Below, one piece after another: positions 37,201 to 44,955 of a stretch of 64,000 nt of DNA; position 1 is the stretch's first letter, and the number at the start of each line of letters is the position of its first letter. The position numbers and the translations under genes are program-made. The notes under the pieces are model-generated. The model was not told the DNA's origin. It saw only the letters and a list, made by a program, of their open reading frames with translations, and did no database searches. The stretch is from Schistosoma mansoni. Its lineage: Eukaryota; Platyhelminthes; Trematoda; Strigeidida; Schistosomatidae. The stretch lies in assembly GCF_000237925.1 (NCBI RefSeq), contig NW_017386098.1, positions 202,310-266,309 on the forward strand, written 5' to 3'.

Positions 37201-40200
37201 AATCATCCTGTGATAGCCATAGAGGGATTAGTCTGACTAACATAGCATCTAAAATACTAGCCTCAATAATTATCGGGCGCCTAATTAAGACTCGTGAACT
37301 GCAAACACGAGAAAATCAGTCTGGCTTCAGACCTGGTCGTGGCTATATCAACCACATATTCACCATTCGTCAAGTTTTAGAGCACAGACATGTTTATTGG
37401 CGTCCGACAATGATAGTTTTTCTTGACTTGAAAGCAGCATTTGACTCTGTAGACCGAGAGGTTCTGTGGCAGTGTCTTTCATTAAAAGGTGTACCTGAGA
37501 AGTACATAAACCTTGTGAAGGCTCTTTACTCGAACACTACCAGTCGAGTGAGAGCTTATGGCGAACTGTCATATGATTTTACAACCTCAAGTGGTGTCCG
37601 TCAAGGCTGTCCACTATCCCCATTTTTGTTTAACTTCATTATAGACCTGTTGCTGGAAATAACACTCTCGTCGACTGAATTTTCAGGAATTAATCTTCTA
37701 CTAGGAGGTTCACTTATCGACTTAGAATACGCAGATGACATAGTCCTGTTTAGTGAAGACGCTGACAAAATGCAGAGTCTTCTGTTAGAACTGAGTAATA
37801 ATGCCAGGATGTTTGGGATGCGTTTCTCCCCATGCAAATGTAAATTGTTACTCCAGGACTGGCCTGCGTCAACACCTGAACTAAGGATAGGGAGTGAAGT
37901 AGTCGAACGCGTGGACAACTTCACTTATCTTGGAAGTCTGATCAGCCCTAATGGGTTGGTGTCTGACGAAATCTCAGCACGGATTCGAAAAGCTCGTTTG
38001 GCTTTTGCCAACTTACGTCACCTATGGCGAAGACGAGATATCCGTCTATCAATTAAGGGACGAGTATACTGCGCAGCAGTTCGCTCTGTTCTACTTTACG
38101 GCTGCGAGACATGGCCATTAAGAGTAGAAGATACTTGTAGGTTACTAGTATTTGACGACAGATGCCTTAGAAATATTGCTCGCATCTTCTGGGATAACCG
38201 GGTAAGTAATAGTGAGGTTAGACGCAAGGTATTAAGGAATGGTTGTAAATCAGTTGATGAAATCATGAATCTTCATCGACTGAGATGGTTGGGCCACGTG
38301 TTACTTATGCCTGAACAACGGTTACCACGACGCGCAGTGTTGACTAGTATTGGGTATGGTTGGAAGAGAGTTAGGGGCGGCCAAACCCAAACATGGCATC
38401 AGTGCTTGAAGTCACTAACTTCTAGTCTGAGCCATGTTGGCAGATGCAGACTACCTGGTTGGGGTCCGCGTGACTATCGTAACCAATGGTTGGAGACTCT
38501 GTGTGACATGGCTCAGAATCGATCACAATGGCGCAGGTGTATACACTCTTTGTCTTCCCTTAAGTCGTGAGATTAAAATTGCTTCATATCTCTCTTTCTT
38601 CCTGTACTATATCCTTATATACAAACTTTCTTTTATATTACCACCACTAAATTAATTACTTCTATGAATTCGGTGTTGATCTTGTTGTGCTAATGAGGTA
38701 TGGCAACTTGGACCGATGCATAAATGTGCCTGGTCCTACGTTGTCGTTGACTGACTGACTGAAGGTGAACTAGAATTGTTAAAAATCCCAAGTTTCATGT
38801 TATGGGTTTTCTTCACAAAGCTAAACAAAGCAGGAATGACAATGTCTGCAGAATCCATTGTATTTCTTTGCTTTTAATTTCCAATTATTAACATATTGTT
38901 CAATTTGAAGAAATGAAATGTCAACAACGTACAAGTTTTTAGAGTGAAAGAAGTTGAGAATTGAAATTTCGGGCAGGTTTTCTTATAATTGGTCAGGGTG
39001 ATAGTTATAAAATTCTGAGAACAAATTATCGCTTAGTATAACGAGATTTCTAGAAAGTTCGGACTGCGGAGGATAGTGTAATGTCGTGTGCAATGTTAAG
39101 CACGCATAGCTTATTCTAGCCTCAGGATAAGCTAATCTATTCATTCTTCTTAAACCACATTTCGACCTTATCACTTATTTGTTTATTTATGCTGACTGCT
39201 TTTAAACGAGCGTACGTATATGCACATCTTATCCTACTCATCATATATCTGTAGCCTATTTTTATCTGGCTTTAAGTATTGATTAACACTTGATTGAATC
39301 GAGTTAGTTCACTTTCCATCTTCAATCTGCTTCGCTCTTCCCTCTTTATTTCGTCTCCCTGATTGCCCGTTCAAATCACTGAGTGCATGAAATATACTTA
39401 TTCAAAATCCATTCTCGTATTCAGCTTATTTAATTCCTTTATATTCACTAACGCATAATAAATCGATAACTATATACGGGGATTTACGATGTGTATTTTA
39501 ATAGCAATCATTCGATAACAAACAGTAAACGATCAAATTAGAGTTAGGTCTTGAACACTAAAGAAGAGAAGAGAACGTGTGACTTTTTGCCCACTAAATT
39601 GTGGTTATGATTAATTAAAAAATATTTGGTTCGCCTTTGCTACTAACGCAGTTATAATTTAATCACTGGCTCTTCGGATACAAAGGTCAGGTTTAAGTCT
39701 TCTAACTGCCTTGACTTCATGAAATAAGATAATGTTGTTTAGTGATAACTCTGAATAGGTGCATTTGATCAATGCTATGCTCTGCATCTAGCAGGTGGTG
39801 CGCTATTCTGTCCTCAAAGCCATAGGTTTCTGGGTGTGTTTTCAGTAAAATGAGTAGAGTTACCTCTCCGTCCTTCCGATATACACGTAACTTGATATAT
39901 GCATTTGAAGGTGACACGTGACGGATGTTTGTCTATTTTCATTTGTGTGGCTGGGTAGTGTTGTGTGTAGTGAAATAAAATTCGCAGTAGAAATATGCCT
40001 TTGGGGCTGTTTGATTAGTTTTACTTATGGTTTGAGCACCTTTCAATGACAATCGAACAAAAGTTTCCGTCTTATTTCAGCACTAGTTTCTGCGTAATTA
40101 TTTATTTCCATTTGTTTCCTTTTGGGTTTTTTAATTGAACACAACTTTTTGTGTCTGTTAAAACGTTTTCCCTAACCCATACTTATGGTTTATAGGGCAA

Positions 40201-42381
40201 AGGCTGTGTAATTTTAGACACTGATCACTCCAATTTTCCCTCTGACATAAATAAGTACCTTTGGAATGTACCGTCATCTCCTCGAGGGATACATCAATCA
40301 AGGAAATGGAATACATCTATTTCATATTCCTTTGTAAATTCAATATAAGGATGGACTTTATTGAAGGGTTCGAATATGTCATTTGGTTGAGTTATGTTTT
40401 TGCGCATGTGTCATTAACACACCTCATATAAAATGGAATCTCATTGGTAACAGGTAACGATTTTGTCTTTTCCAAATTTGTCAGCAAAGACTGTGATACT
40501 AAAGGACTTCCCATAGCGATATAGCGTGCTTGACGATATAATCTATTGTTGAATTGAAACTGGATGTTTTTGTGCTCAGTTTGAGCTGTGATTGTGGTGT
40601 GGATGAACGTTATAAATATTGGCTAATCGTGTAAGTTGTTTCCTCCAAAGGGATACTGGTAAACAGCTAAGGTATGTATTATGAGACCATAAGTTTATGT
40701 GGTCCGTTACTTCTGCGAATTCAAGTGTTCATTAAACTTCATACAGCCAACTCTTCACGAATTGGTTCTAGTTTGTTAGCTAAACATTGTCCTAGTTTGT
40801 GGTAGAAAAATATGATTGAAATAAATTTCATCTTTAACTTCTTTCACTCTACAAACAAATTGTTCGTAGTTGACACTACAATTTTGCAAATTGAAGAATA
40901 TGTTAATAATTGGAAACAACTAAAATTAATTGCTTGGACATAGCTGAAGAGAAAGCAACGAATTCATCGTATTTTGCAAATATTTACCTTATTCAAGTCC
41001 TGGGACAGCTGAATGATGCAAAAATTTACACTGACGTAAATAAATTTCCAGTCATATTGGGTGATTGCTCGTAAAGGAAAAGAAGCAATGACAGTAACCT
41101 TTAGAGTGCACTTGAACATTCCTATTACAATAAATATTTAGGGTAGAAGCCAGAAATAGATTTGTCGGTACATTTTCCACTCAACCAACAAATAATTTAT
41201 TACAATCCCTATAATGGGAATCAGCCTGATAATATCTGCTCACACTTGTCTCGAAAATACACAACACAACAGAATATTTCACGTACTTAAATTTAGTGTA
41301 GGAATAAAGAGAAGTGTTGCAAAGGGATACGAAAATCATCCCGCTTATTAGCTGGGAAAAATATCGACTGCGTTATATGATTAGCGAAATGTCAGTGATA
41401 GACTCTTTCTAATTGTCATTCGATCCCGTGCATTCTAATGCTGTAAGAATTTATTAGATTTAGAAATGATTGCTAAAATATATGTTGCATGAATTCTCTA
41501 TGTAAATTCAATATATACAAGCCTCTTCTTTTTTTCAGACACTGTTGGTAAAGTAGACATAATTGCTACAGTAAGCGGGGACGGTTCGAGCAGTTTGGCG
41601 AATGCTCTTCGTTTGGCGATAGCCAGGTGTTTGGCCTCAATGCTTCCGATAGATCAGGGAAAAAACAGACTATTGGTAACTGGTTTATTGTCTCAGGATA
41701 ACCGGTTTGCGGAACGTAAGCAACCAGGTCAAAGAAAAGCACGCAAGAAGCCTATTTGGTGAGTTTTTTTTAATAAGCGGTTTTACTTATTTCTATTTTT
41801 ATTGAAATCAACAAGTACTGTTCTGACTCATGTAAGTGGTATTATTTATCAAAGGTCATTACTTTTGTACTGTTCAAAATTCCAAAGAAATGTATTCCAT
41901 AGTATACGAATCCTTACTTTTTGAGTTAAGTGATGTTGTGGATGGCTGGACAAATGACAGTTAACAATAAAGATTTCAACAGATCTTTTTAAAAACGATA
42001 TAAAGATATGCTAATATCAATGCTATCCTCTACGATACTAATTGTCGTTTTCCTTTGGAACGATTTTAAAATCTTTGCATCATACTATTGATATTTAGCA
42101 TTGTTCAAATTCAGTATAAGCGTTTGAAATTTAAGTACTGATACAACCACCAGATTGAACAAGCTACTCGACTAGTTTCAAAGGTATGGGTACAAGGTTT
42201 CTACCCTCCTGTAAATTGATTTCGACCGTTAATCCCAAATATATTAGATGTCATCAGCATCTTAATTATGACTTGTCTAGCATTATTGATAAACTCTACG
42301 AATATGCTGATTTGTGTATAAAAATATATTTAATCGTAATGACTTTTTAATTTTATTATCCATTTCAGGAAGGCACGCTAA
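15496..42381 (+). CDS. MRPS9: Mitochondrial ribosomal protein uS9m (MRPS9), ten exons
   Basis: Encodes the mitochondrial homologue of ribosomal protein S9, a small-subunit protein whose basic C-terminal tail reaches the decoding site. Exons: 15496-15664, 15702-15868, 15904-15934, 15969-16048, 16082-16209, 28971-29046, 29100-29216, 29253-29439, 41539-41758, 42369-42381. They total 1188 nt, a whole number of codons giving 395 aa plus stop; human MRPS9 is about 396 aa. All introns are GT-AG and phases agree. Residues 1-35 are rich in Arg and Ser with one acidic residue, which suits a mitochondrial presequence. Residues 67-112 match the MRPS9-specific N-terminal region (GRKFLAQIMGYDP, LFTKRARP). 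Residues about 268-395 are the S9 domain (FGQKKNSFAEV, GKVDIIATVSGDG, ERKQPGQRKARKKP). The first four introns are 33-37 bp; two later ones are about 12 kb and full of retrotransposons. The start is the first ATG, with a second in-frame ATG seven codons on. Certain as to family; the 16209/28971 junction is the least sure. Confidence 0.95.
16535..17853 (-). mobile_element. LINE B, 5'-truncated RTE-clade copy
   Basis: On the - strand: DKTVLWDCLLKKGVPEKSIN, LKALYTNTSSKVKAY, SSGVRQGCSISTFLFNFAND, then a deletion removing the YADD box, GSCTSAGGGVSDEIDSRIM-type segment, YDASVRSVLLYACETWSLRV, FDHRCLRRIADIQWQYHVSN, ILKHRLRWLGHVLR and ESCKGLTSVAPSRLPGW. The 3' UTR ends with the segment it shares with SINE-S (16600-16535). 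The 186-codon frame 16815-17375 is still open. An in-frame TGA (17513-17511) sits where all three longer LINE B copies have one. Confidence 0.88.
17854..18375 (+). mobile_element. SINE-S, full-length young copy
   Basis: Starts TCCCAAATGCCCTGG right at the 5' end of the LINE B fragment and ends TTTAAATAATAATAATAAAATAA at the start of a LINE A fragment. No certain target duplication, so either it inserted exactly at the boundary or the junctions were made by recombination. Confidence 0.88.
18372..19864 (+). mobile_element. LINE A fragment with 3' half of RT
   Basis: Starts inside the RT (GISLTNIASKIL), has small internal deletions relative to the intact copies (GFRPGRG and the segment before DFTTSSGVRQ), and keeps a 325-codon open frame at 18700-19677 from FTTSSGVRQG through YADD to the end. 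That frame is the same as the C-terminus of the 35.5-kb copy. Ends in the TGAC-type tail at about 19864, abutting LINE B. 5'-truncated and dead. Confidence 0.88.
19865..20905 (-). mobile_element. LINE B-related fragment with large internal deletion
   Basis: On the - strand: SNVRTLMQIGQQIGLAMSLD and DVCCLYGTRIQD (endonuclease start, 20905-20640), then a jump to the linker (IATKYQTELHSRLATIPPKS, DKHWLRLHGAMKMASK) and the RT fingers (SPGLGDLSLALFKDDGDFL, LFTKVWELEIVP, NNYRGMSLLSTASKIL, LTREEQAGFRST). It ends where it meets the LINE A tail. The 198-codon frame 19784-20380 is open. Confidence 0.83.
21030..21475 (-). mobile_element. SINE-S, old diverged copy
   Basis: Matches the young copies over the body (revcomp of GCCCTGGTACGGCCGAGAGT at its 5' end, CCACCTAGGGGAGTTGGAAA in the middle) but with roughly 15-20% differences by eye. 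The shared 3' tail is missing or replaced by a TTTTTTAAATTTG stretch. Confidence 0.82.
21840..22652 (-). mobile_element. LINE D (CR1/Jockey-type), 3' part
   Basis: On the - strand: ILGPFLDLYKRSSIAG just after the LINE A insertion point, a decayed middle, then near the 3' end SILKTSGHPLKYLLKFCPNT and YYLRVIKRWNSLPVELV. That ending (N-T-R-G-H-P-K-L then RVI-WN-LP-VV) is typical of CR1/Jockey LINEs, to which the schistosome families SR1 and Perere belong. Frames broken. Confidence 0.8.
22653..26593 (+). mobile_element. LINE A, full-length but broken, nested in LINE D
   Basis: Complete 5' leader to TGAC-type tail, flanked by the exact 10-bp duplication CCAAGTATTG (22643-22652 and 26594-26603). 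It splits a CR1-type RT at its GVPQGSILGP motif, whose halves read on either side. The coding frame is carried by 22993-23958 (endonuclease), 24334-24816 (linker) and 24903-26366 (RT with YADDIVLFGEDADKM). In-frame stops and frame changes separate them: a TGA at 23956 within LQLCSDNR, another before 24334 and a break near 24815. The start ATG seen in the intact copies is not kept. It differs from the intact copies at many residues, so it belongs to an older subfamily, the one also seen at 2120-3057. Confidence 0.92.
26594..27530 (-). mobile_element. LINE D (CR1/Jockey-type), 5' part of RT
   Basis: Continuation of the element at 21840-22652 across the nested LINE A. On the - strand: LREAALNFATPLSVMFSHSP, DTGSHRPVALLSTPSKNMES, LIWNGLRDYFLSPKQNGFRK, GHSCKINLLTAVDRCTSIL, EEVDVIYLDFSKVSDRVN, FSQAMECPSRVPQGSIL. 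Order and spacing are those of a CR1-type RT. Beyond about 27100 it becomes unreadable; the end given is approximate. Confidence 0.82.
27531..28970. other. MRPS9 intron sequence without recognisable feature
   Basis: AT-rich. No repeat, ORF or exon candidate seen before the acceptor at 28970. Confidence 0.5.
28971..29439 (+). CDS. MRPS9: MRPS9 exons 6-8
   Basis: Exons 28971-29046, 29100-29216 and 29253-29439 are separated by introns of 53 and 36 bp. Exon 6 follows a TTTGCTTTCAG acceptor and supplies a helical stretch ending ETISDAQ. Exon 7 contains YLVEEFIQRFKAQ, matching EEEFVQRFRRS of human MRPS9. Exon 8 opens the S9 fold (QAFGQKKNSFAEVTLYMPG, VFPELGNREQIVFP). It ends in phase 1 before a GTAAGT donor that begins a 12.1-kb intron. 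Confidence 0.93.
29560..29995 (+). mobile_element. SINE-S, old diverged copy
   Basis: Body of SINE-S recognisable (TGCTCTCATATGGCC, CTGATTCCAAACCAATAGTG, TTGTTGGTCACCGGCTAC, GCTTCAGTTTGGGCACCCGG), heavily substituted. The shared 3' tail is lost. Lies about 120 bp after MRPS9 exon 8. Confidence 0.8.
30210..30445 (+). mobile_element. LINE B fragment, linker region
   Basis: Encodes LTAASIVTTYQTELGLMLPT and NPSKRINAHWLHLQDVMK, the same linker as IATKYQTELHSRLATIPPKS at 20330. It abuts the leader of LINE C at about 30448. Short and truncated on both sides. Confidence 0.75.
30450..33970 (+). mobile_element. LINE C, decayed copy split by LINE B
   Basis: The two parts are 30450-31206 (leader, INIGTWNVRPMW, deleted endonuclease, RTKRGADMVSD) and 33248-33970 (VSDHDLVIAKVKTKLKKHWT, VLGRKEHHHKEWIS, MVECFEELLNRPAPSN, DLPIDVTLPTIEE). 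At about 33930 it jumps from that point, just before the RT core, to the last codons of the element (VGWRILVGGV-stop), so the whole RT is deleted. Residue for residue it is almost the same as 11855-13775 over the shared part, including shared stops and the shared endonuclease deletion. Confidence 0.88.
31207..33247 (+). mobile_element. LINE B, 5'-truncated copy nested in LINE C
   Basis: Flanked by the exact 13-bp duplication ATGGTTTCAGATC (31194-31206 and 33248-33260). Starts in the linker (LRKDREAWWSVRANEMEAAA), then RT: LLERYQSLGPDDLPPALFKD, CNNYRGISLLPIASKLLASV, LTREEQAGFRSGRGCIDHIF, FLDIRAAFDSLGRTVLWDCL, SSGVRQGCPISPFLFNFAND, LDLEYADDIVLLCDHAQ, then a TGA (32331-32333), SEKSVYLGSYISSGGGVSDE, ILKHRLRWLGYVLRMS, another stop near 32874, and a 3' UTR ending in the segment shared with SINE-S and a TAAAA-repeat tail. 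A frame change near 31660 separates two overlapping open frames. Confidence 0.93.
34867..38762 (+). mobile_element. LINE A, full-length RTE-clade retrotransposon with intact frame
   Basis: Non-LTR retrotransposon of about 3.9 kb lying in sense inside an MRPS9 intron. The 5' end is defined by comparison with the copies at 22653 and 57725, all starting near ACCGTTGCTGCTACCTTGAC. A leader of about 650 nt precedes the coding frame. The 3' end is a run of TGAC tetramers (TTGACTGACTGACTG), the microsatellite-type tail usual in RTE elements. Flanks ATGAAAGTGA (5') and CTGAAGGTGA (3') may be an imperfect target duplication, but the second overlaps the tail. Nearly identical to the copy at 53823-57725, so both are young. 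Known relatives are the schistosome RTE families SR2 and Perere-3; I cannot say which, if either, this is. Confidence 0.93.
35520..38570 (+). CDS. LINE A endonuclease-reverse transcriptase, intact
   Basis: Polyprotein of 1016 aa counted from an ATG in strong context (CACCATGG). The same frame stays open 106 codons further upstream but has no ATG there. Residues 26-281 are an APE-type endonuclease: FNVRTL at 26, catalytic Glu in SETR near 56, GDFNAQVG at 182, SDH at 279. The RT follows: FLDLKAAFDSVD near 635, SGVRQGCPLSPFLFN near 690, YADDIVLF at 737, YLGSLISPNG near 802. The C-terminus has the RTE-type RLRWLGHVLLMP block near 919. No stop or frameshift. Nicks target DNA and reverse-transcribes its own RNA at the nick. 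All recognised catalytic motifs are present, so it may be active; expression is not shown. Confidence 0.93.
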   Translation: MANDSSARNAVPGLLKPRSKLYIGAFNVRTLSQIGQQASLAKTLESRTIDVCCVSETRIQDPSVVIHLTSPRQNGQPTKYTLRVSGDPMASSRGLAGVGIALSTRTEQALLEWIPVNSRLCAVRLNGSVRTRKDRDTRRCLFVVSAYAPTDCSHDEVKDDFYRKLSELLQKAKRSDIVVVAGDFNAQVGSLNQTERHLGGYFSIPAQRTDNGDRLLQLCSDNRLFLASTNFKHKERHRLTWRPPAPNQRWTQIDHIVISHRWRGSIEDCRSYWNTCLDSDHTLIRARICLRLNGRRKSTLRRPIRIELADEKAKCEFQKQLSSHLGSSVNETDPDAAWKDIQTAVKTTATSVSDLNQGVTKTHWISSKSISLMDSRKLILSGSEHDEERKQIRSRLTKSLRNDREQWWATKAKEMEKAATVGNTRQLFRLIKETGTKKSSVSETISEKDGTPIYSQPKRLERWAEHFKEQLSWPSATAQLPTIPRKPEWNIEVGPSTLLEVQKAITNLKRGRAAGPDVFKYGGPILAIRLTNILAKIWELDVIPSDWSQSLIAPIYKKGPKSSCDSHRGISLTNIASKILASIIIGRLIKTRELQTRENQSGFRPGRGYINHIFTIRQVLEHRHVYWRPTMIVFLDLKAAFDSVDREVLWQCLSLKGVPEKYINLVKALYSNTTSRVRAYGELSYDFTTSSGVRQGCPLSPFLFNFIIDLLLEITLSSTEFSGINLLLGGSLIDLEYADDIVLFSEDADKMQSLLLELSNNARMFGMRFSPCKCKLLLQDWPASTPELRIGSEVVERVDNFTYLGSLISPNGLVSDEISARIRKARLAFANLRHLWRRRDIRLSIKGRVYCAAVRSVLLYGCETWPLRVEDTCRLLVFDDRCLRNIARIFWDNRVSNSEVRRKVLRNGCKSVDEIMNLHRLRWLGHVLLMPEQRLPRRAVLTSIGYGWKRVRGGQTQTWHQCLKSLTSSLSHVGRCRLPGWGPRDYRNQWLETLCDMAQNRSQWRRCIHSLSSLKS
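38763..41538. other. MRPS9 intron sequence without recognisable feature
   Basis: AT-rich, no family motif, no repeat shared with the rest of the window that I can see. Confidence 0.5.
41539..41758 (+). CDS. MRPS9: MRPS9 exon 9, core of the S9 fold
   Basis: Follows a pyrimidine tract ending TTTTTTCAG. Encodes TVGKVDIIATVSGDGSSSLA, then NALRLAIARCLA and the basic ERKQPGQRKARKKP tail. An in-frame TGA lies at 41760-41762, but it is inside a GTGAGT donor. Splicing there to 42369 restores the C-terminus expected for the family, so I end the exon at 41758. Confidence 0.94.
42369..42381 (+). CDS. MRPS9: MRPS9 exon 10: last 13 coding nt
   Basis: After an acceptor ending CATTTCAG, the bases G-AAG-GCA-CGC-TAA complete the split Trp codon and add Lys-Ala-Arg-stop. 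The protein therefore ends PIWKAR, against FTWKKR in human MRPS9 and the terminal SKR or KKR usual in S9 proteins. The phase fits and the total length becomes an exact number of codons. Too short for any ORF finder. Confidence 0.88.
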
Positions 42382-42395
42382 ATTCACAAGTACTG

Positions 42396-42401
42396 AATAA
42401 A
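42396..42401 (+). promoter_or_regulatory. Candidate poly(A) signal of MRPS9
   Basis: AATAAA lies 15 nt after the TAA stop at 42379-42381. Canonical hexamer in the right place, though AATAAA is common in this AT-rich DNA. Confidence 0.6.
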
Positions 42402-43167
42402 AATGCAAGCAACAACATTTTTCCTTTTCATTAGCGTTCAATACTGGCCCGCAGATTTCGCCGCCTTGGTTTCCAGCTCGATCATCTAAAGAAGAAAGCA
42501 CAGATGTAAAACCACATATATATGTTCTTCTGATATGAATGAATAGTTTGTGGAAGCAATATTAAACTGTCAAACAATTTTTATGTCAACCAAAAAACCG
42601 TGATATTAGCTTCACAAAAGTTGTCGACAAACGTGAACGCATATAACCTAGGACAAAGTTATGAGGTTACATGCTTAACAACTTAGTATCTAAGACCTGC
42701 GTGTTCCTAAAATGTAAGCTACAGAGAAGTACAGAAAGGCAAGAGAATTTGCAGGATGTTTAGGGTTTAAATTTATTTACTGCCTCAATTTGAAGAACTA
42801 AATCTACTAGTTTTATTTAGTTGTAATTTGAATGCTAAGTACAAAAATATTGACGCTTGTGCTAAGATCATGATGTGCAAAGAAAAAAACTATGACGATT
42901 CTAAAACAATTAAGTTAACACATGAAGCTAATGATTGTTAAAAGGTCTACGAACCCACTCAAAGATCGTAAAGTTCGAACATATGGTATTCTTGATACTG
43001 AAAAAGCCGCAAACGTACTCATATCCATTGTTCTAAGAATAAATTCTCCTTCTATTTTTATAGTCACTTACTTGAACTAAAGAATGATCTTTTAAGAACA
43101 TATTTATAAGAGAGCCATTTATAAGAAAGGATTTGTGTCCAAATGTCTAAATTTAAAAGATACCAAA

Positions 43168-44620
43168 TGTATTGATCATATCTTCACCCTCCACAAAATG
43201 TTAGAACACCGTCATACTCATTACAGACCGACAATAGTAGTGTCTCTTGATATTAGGGCCATTTTCGATTCGTTGGATAAGACTGTGCTCTGAGATTGTC
43301 TATTGAAGAAGGGTTTGCCTGAGAAGTATATTAACATCTTAAAAGCCTTATATACAAACACCTCAAGCAAAGTGAAGGCATACAACCACCCCTCACCATT
43401 GTTCCATTCAAGCAGTGGGGTTAGATAGGGTTGGTCAATTTCACCATTCCTCTCCAACTTTGCTAACGATGACGTTCTGGAAACAGCTCTGATGGATATA
43501 AGTAATGGCGGTGTGGATCTGTTGCCCGAAGAAAGACATCGACCTTGAGTATGCGGATGATATTGTCTTACTGTGTGATCATGCCCAAGCCATGCAATCC
43601 GCACCTAATCAGTTGGCAATCAGTGTCTATAGGTACGGTATATGACTTGCACCTTCGAAGTGCAAAGTACTTCTACAAGACTGGCAGGATTCTAATCCTG
43701 TACTCACCCTGGGTGGTGAGCAGATTGAAGTAGTTGAGAAGTTCGAGTATCTAGGTAGCTACGTAAGTTCTGGTGGTGGCGTGAGTGATGAGATTGATGC
43801 ACGTATAATGAAAGCCAGAGCAGCTTATGCCAATCTGGGCCATCTTTGGCGCCTTCGTGATGTTAGTCTGGCTGTAAACGGTCGGATCTACGACGCGTCG
43901 GTGAGATCAGTTTTGCTCTATGCTTGTGAAACCTGGTCTCTCCGAGTTGAGGATGTTAGACGCCTCTCTGTGTTTGATCATCGTTGTCTCCGAAGGATTG
44001 CTGATATCCAGTGGCAATACCATGTTAGTAATGCAGAGGTTCGGCATCGAGTGTTCAGGCACAGAGACGATAATTCAATTGGTGTCACCATCTTGAAACA
44101 CCGACTTCGGTGGCTTGGATATGTTCTACGAATGTCGTCTCAGAGAAGTCCACGTCGTGAATTGTTTGTGGACTCTGGGACTGGTTAGAAAAAGCGGAGA
44201 GGTGGTCAGTGTATGACATGGTGTCGTGGTATGAAAGAAAGCTGCAAAGGGCTGACTTCTGTTGCTCCTTCCCGACTTCCTGGTTGGGGTCCGAGAGATA
44301 GTGCAACACAGTGGCTAGAGACGTTATCAGATATGGCTCAGAATAGAAGCCAGTGGCGATCCTGCTGTGACTTTATTTTACTTTCTTCATAAGAAGTGGT
44401 TATAACCTCCCAAATTGAAAGAGATCTTCTGATTGTACATTTCTGTTCCCCCCATTATTACTATTATTATTACATTAACATGCACTACTTGGTTCTTGTT
44501 ATTCTTCCTTTTTCTTATATGCACCTCACACGTTTTCTCTTCTTATTCTCATTTTTTGTGTGACGCATATATATTTGGTGCCTGCTTGTACCAATATTTA
44601 TGTTTTTAAATAAACAAATA
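43168..44620 (+). mobile_element. LINE B, 5'-truncated intergenic copy
   Basis: Starts in the RT fingers (CIDHIFTLHKMLEHRHTHYR), continues through SSGVR and the YADD block, carries the same TGA (43643-43645) after RYGI as the other LINE B copies, then 43781-44188 open to a TAG also shared with the 31.2-kb copy. The 3' UTR ends in the SINE-S-shared segment and TTTAAATAAACAAATA. Possible imperfect target duplication ATACCAAAT (43160-43168) and ATACCAGAAT (44621-44630). Sits between the 3' ends of MRPS9 and COPS3. Confidence 0.88.
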
Positions 44621-44714
44621 ATACCAGAATCATCAGCTGAAGCAAAAATGCGACATATATTTAATATTCGTTTACCCTTCAGCTTGTTTTAGAAACTATT
44701 TGTCGTAGACAGAT

Positions 44715-44720
44715 TTTATT
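44715..44720 (-). promoter_or_regulatory. Candidate poly(A) signal of COPS3
   Basis: AATAAA on the - strand, about 60 nt past the COPS3 stop. Only the hexamer and its position support it. Confidence 0.5.
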
Positions 44721-44778
44721 ATTATCTAAATAACCAGCAATATATAGCCTGTAGTTTAATAGGGTACGAATGAGTTAT

Positions 44779-44955
44779 CTATAGGTTGTTAATATAAAGA
44801 TACATAAAACCATGTCTATTATAAGTGAAAAGGATCTCGAATTTGTACTCAGTAAAATCTAACGCGTAACGTACTCGTTTAGCATAGTTTGGATTTGTCA
44901 CTAGCCGGTCAGTTAACTGCATAAAATGCTTCTCCAAATTCACACATTCTGTTAT
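44779..44955 (-). CDS. COPS3: COPS3 last exon
   Basis: After acceptor TTTTTCAG it encodes ITECVNLEKHFMQLTDRLVT, NPNYAKRV and a tail to a TAG at 44781-44779. The first 30 residues match the C-terminal helix of human CSN3 ([20 protein letters not shown]). The last 28 residues differ in sequence from the human Ser-rich end. A candidate AATAAA for this gene lies at 44720-44715 on the - strand. Confidence 0.9.
   Translation of the reverse strand: MTECVNLEKHFMQLTDRLVTNPNYAKRVRYALDFTEYKFEILFTYNRHGFMYLYINNL

Noticed and set aside
41760-41762. TGA as the MRPS9 stop codon
   Set aside because: It lies inside a consensus GTGAGT donor. Splicing to 42369 gives the family-typical basic C-terminus and a whole-codon total.
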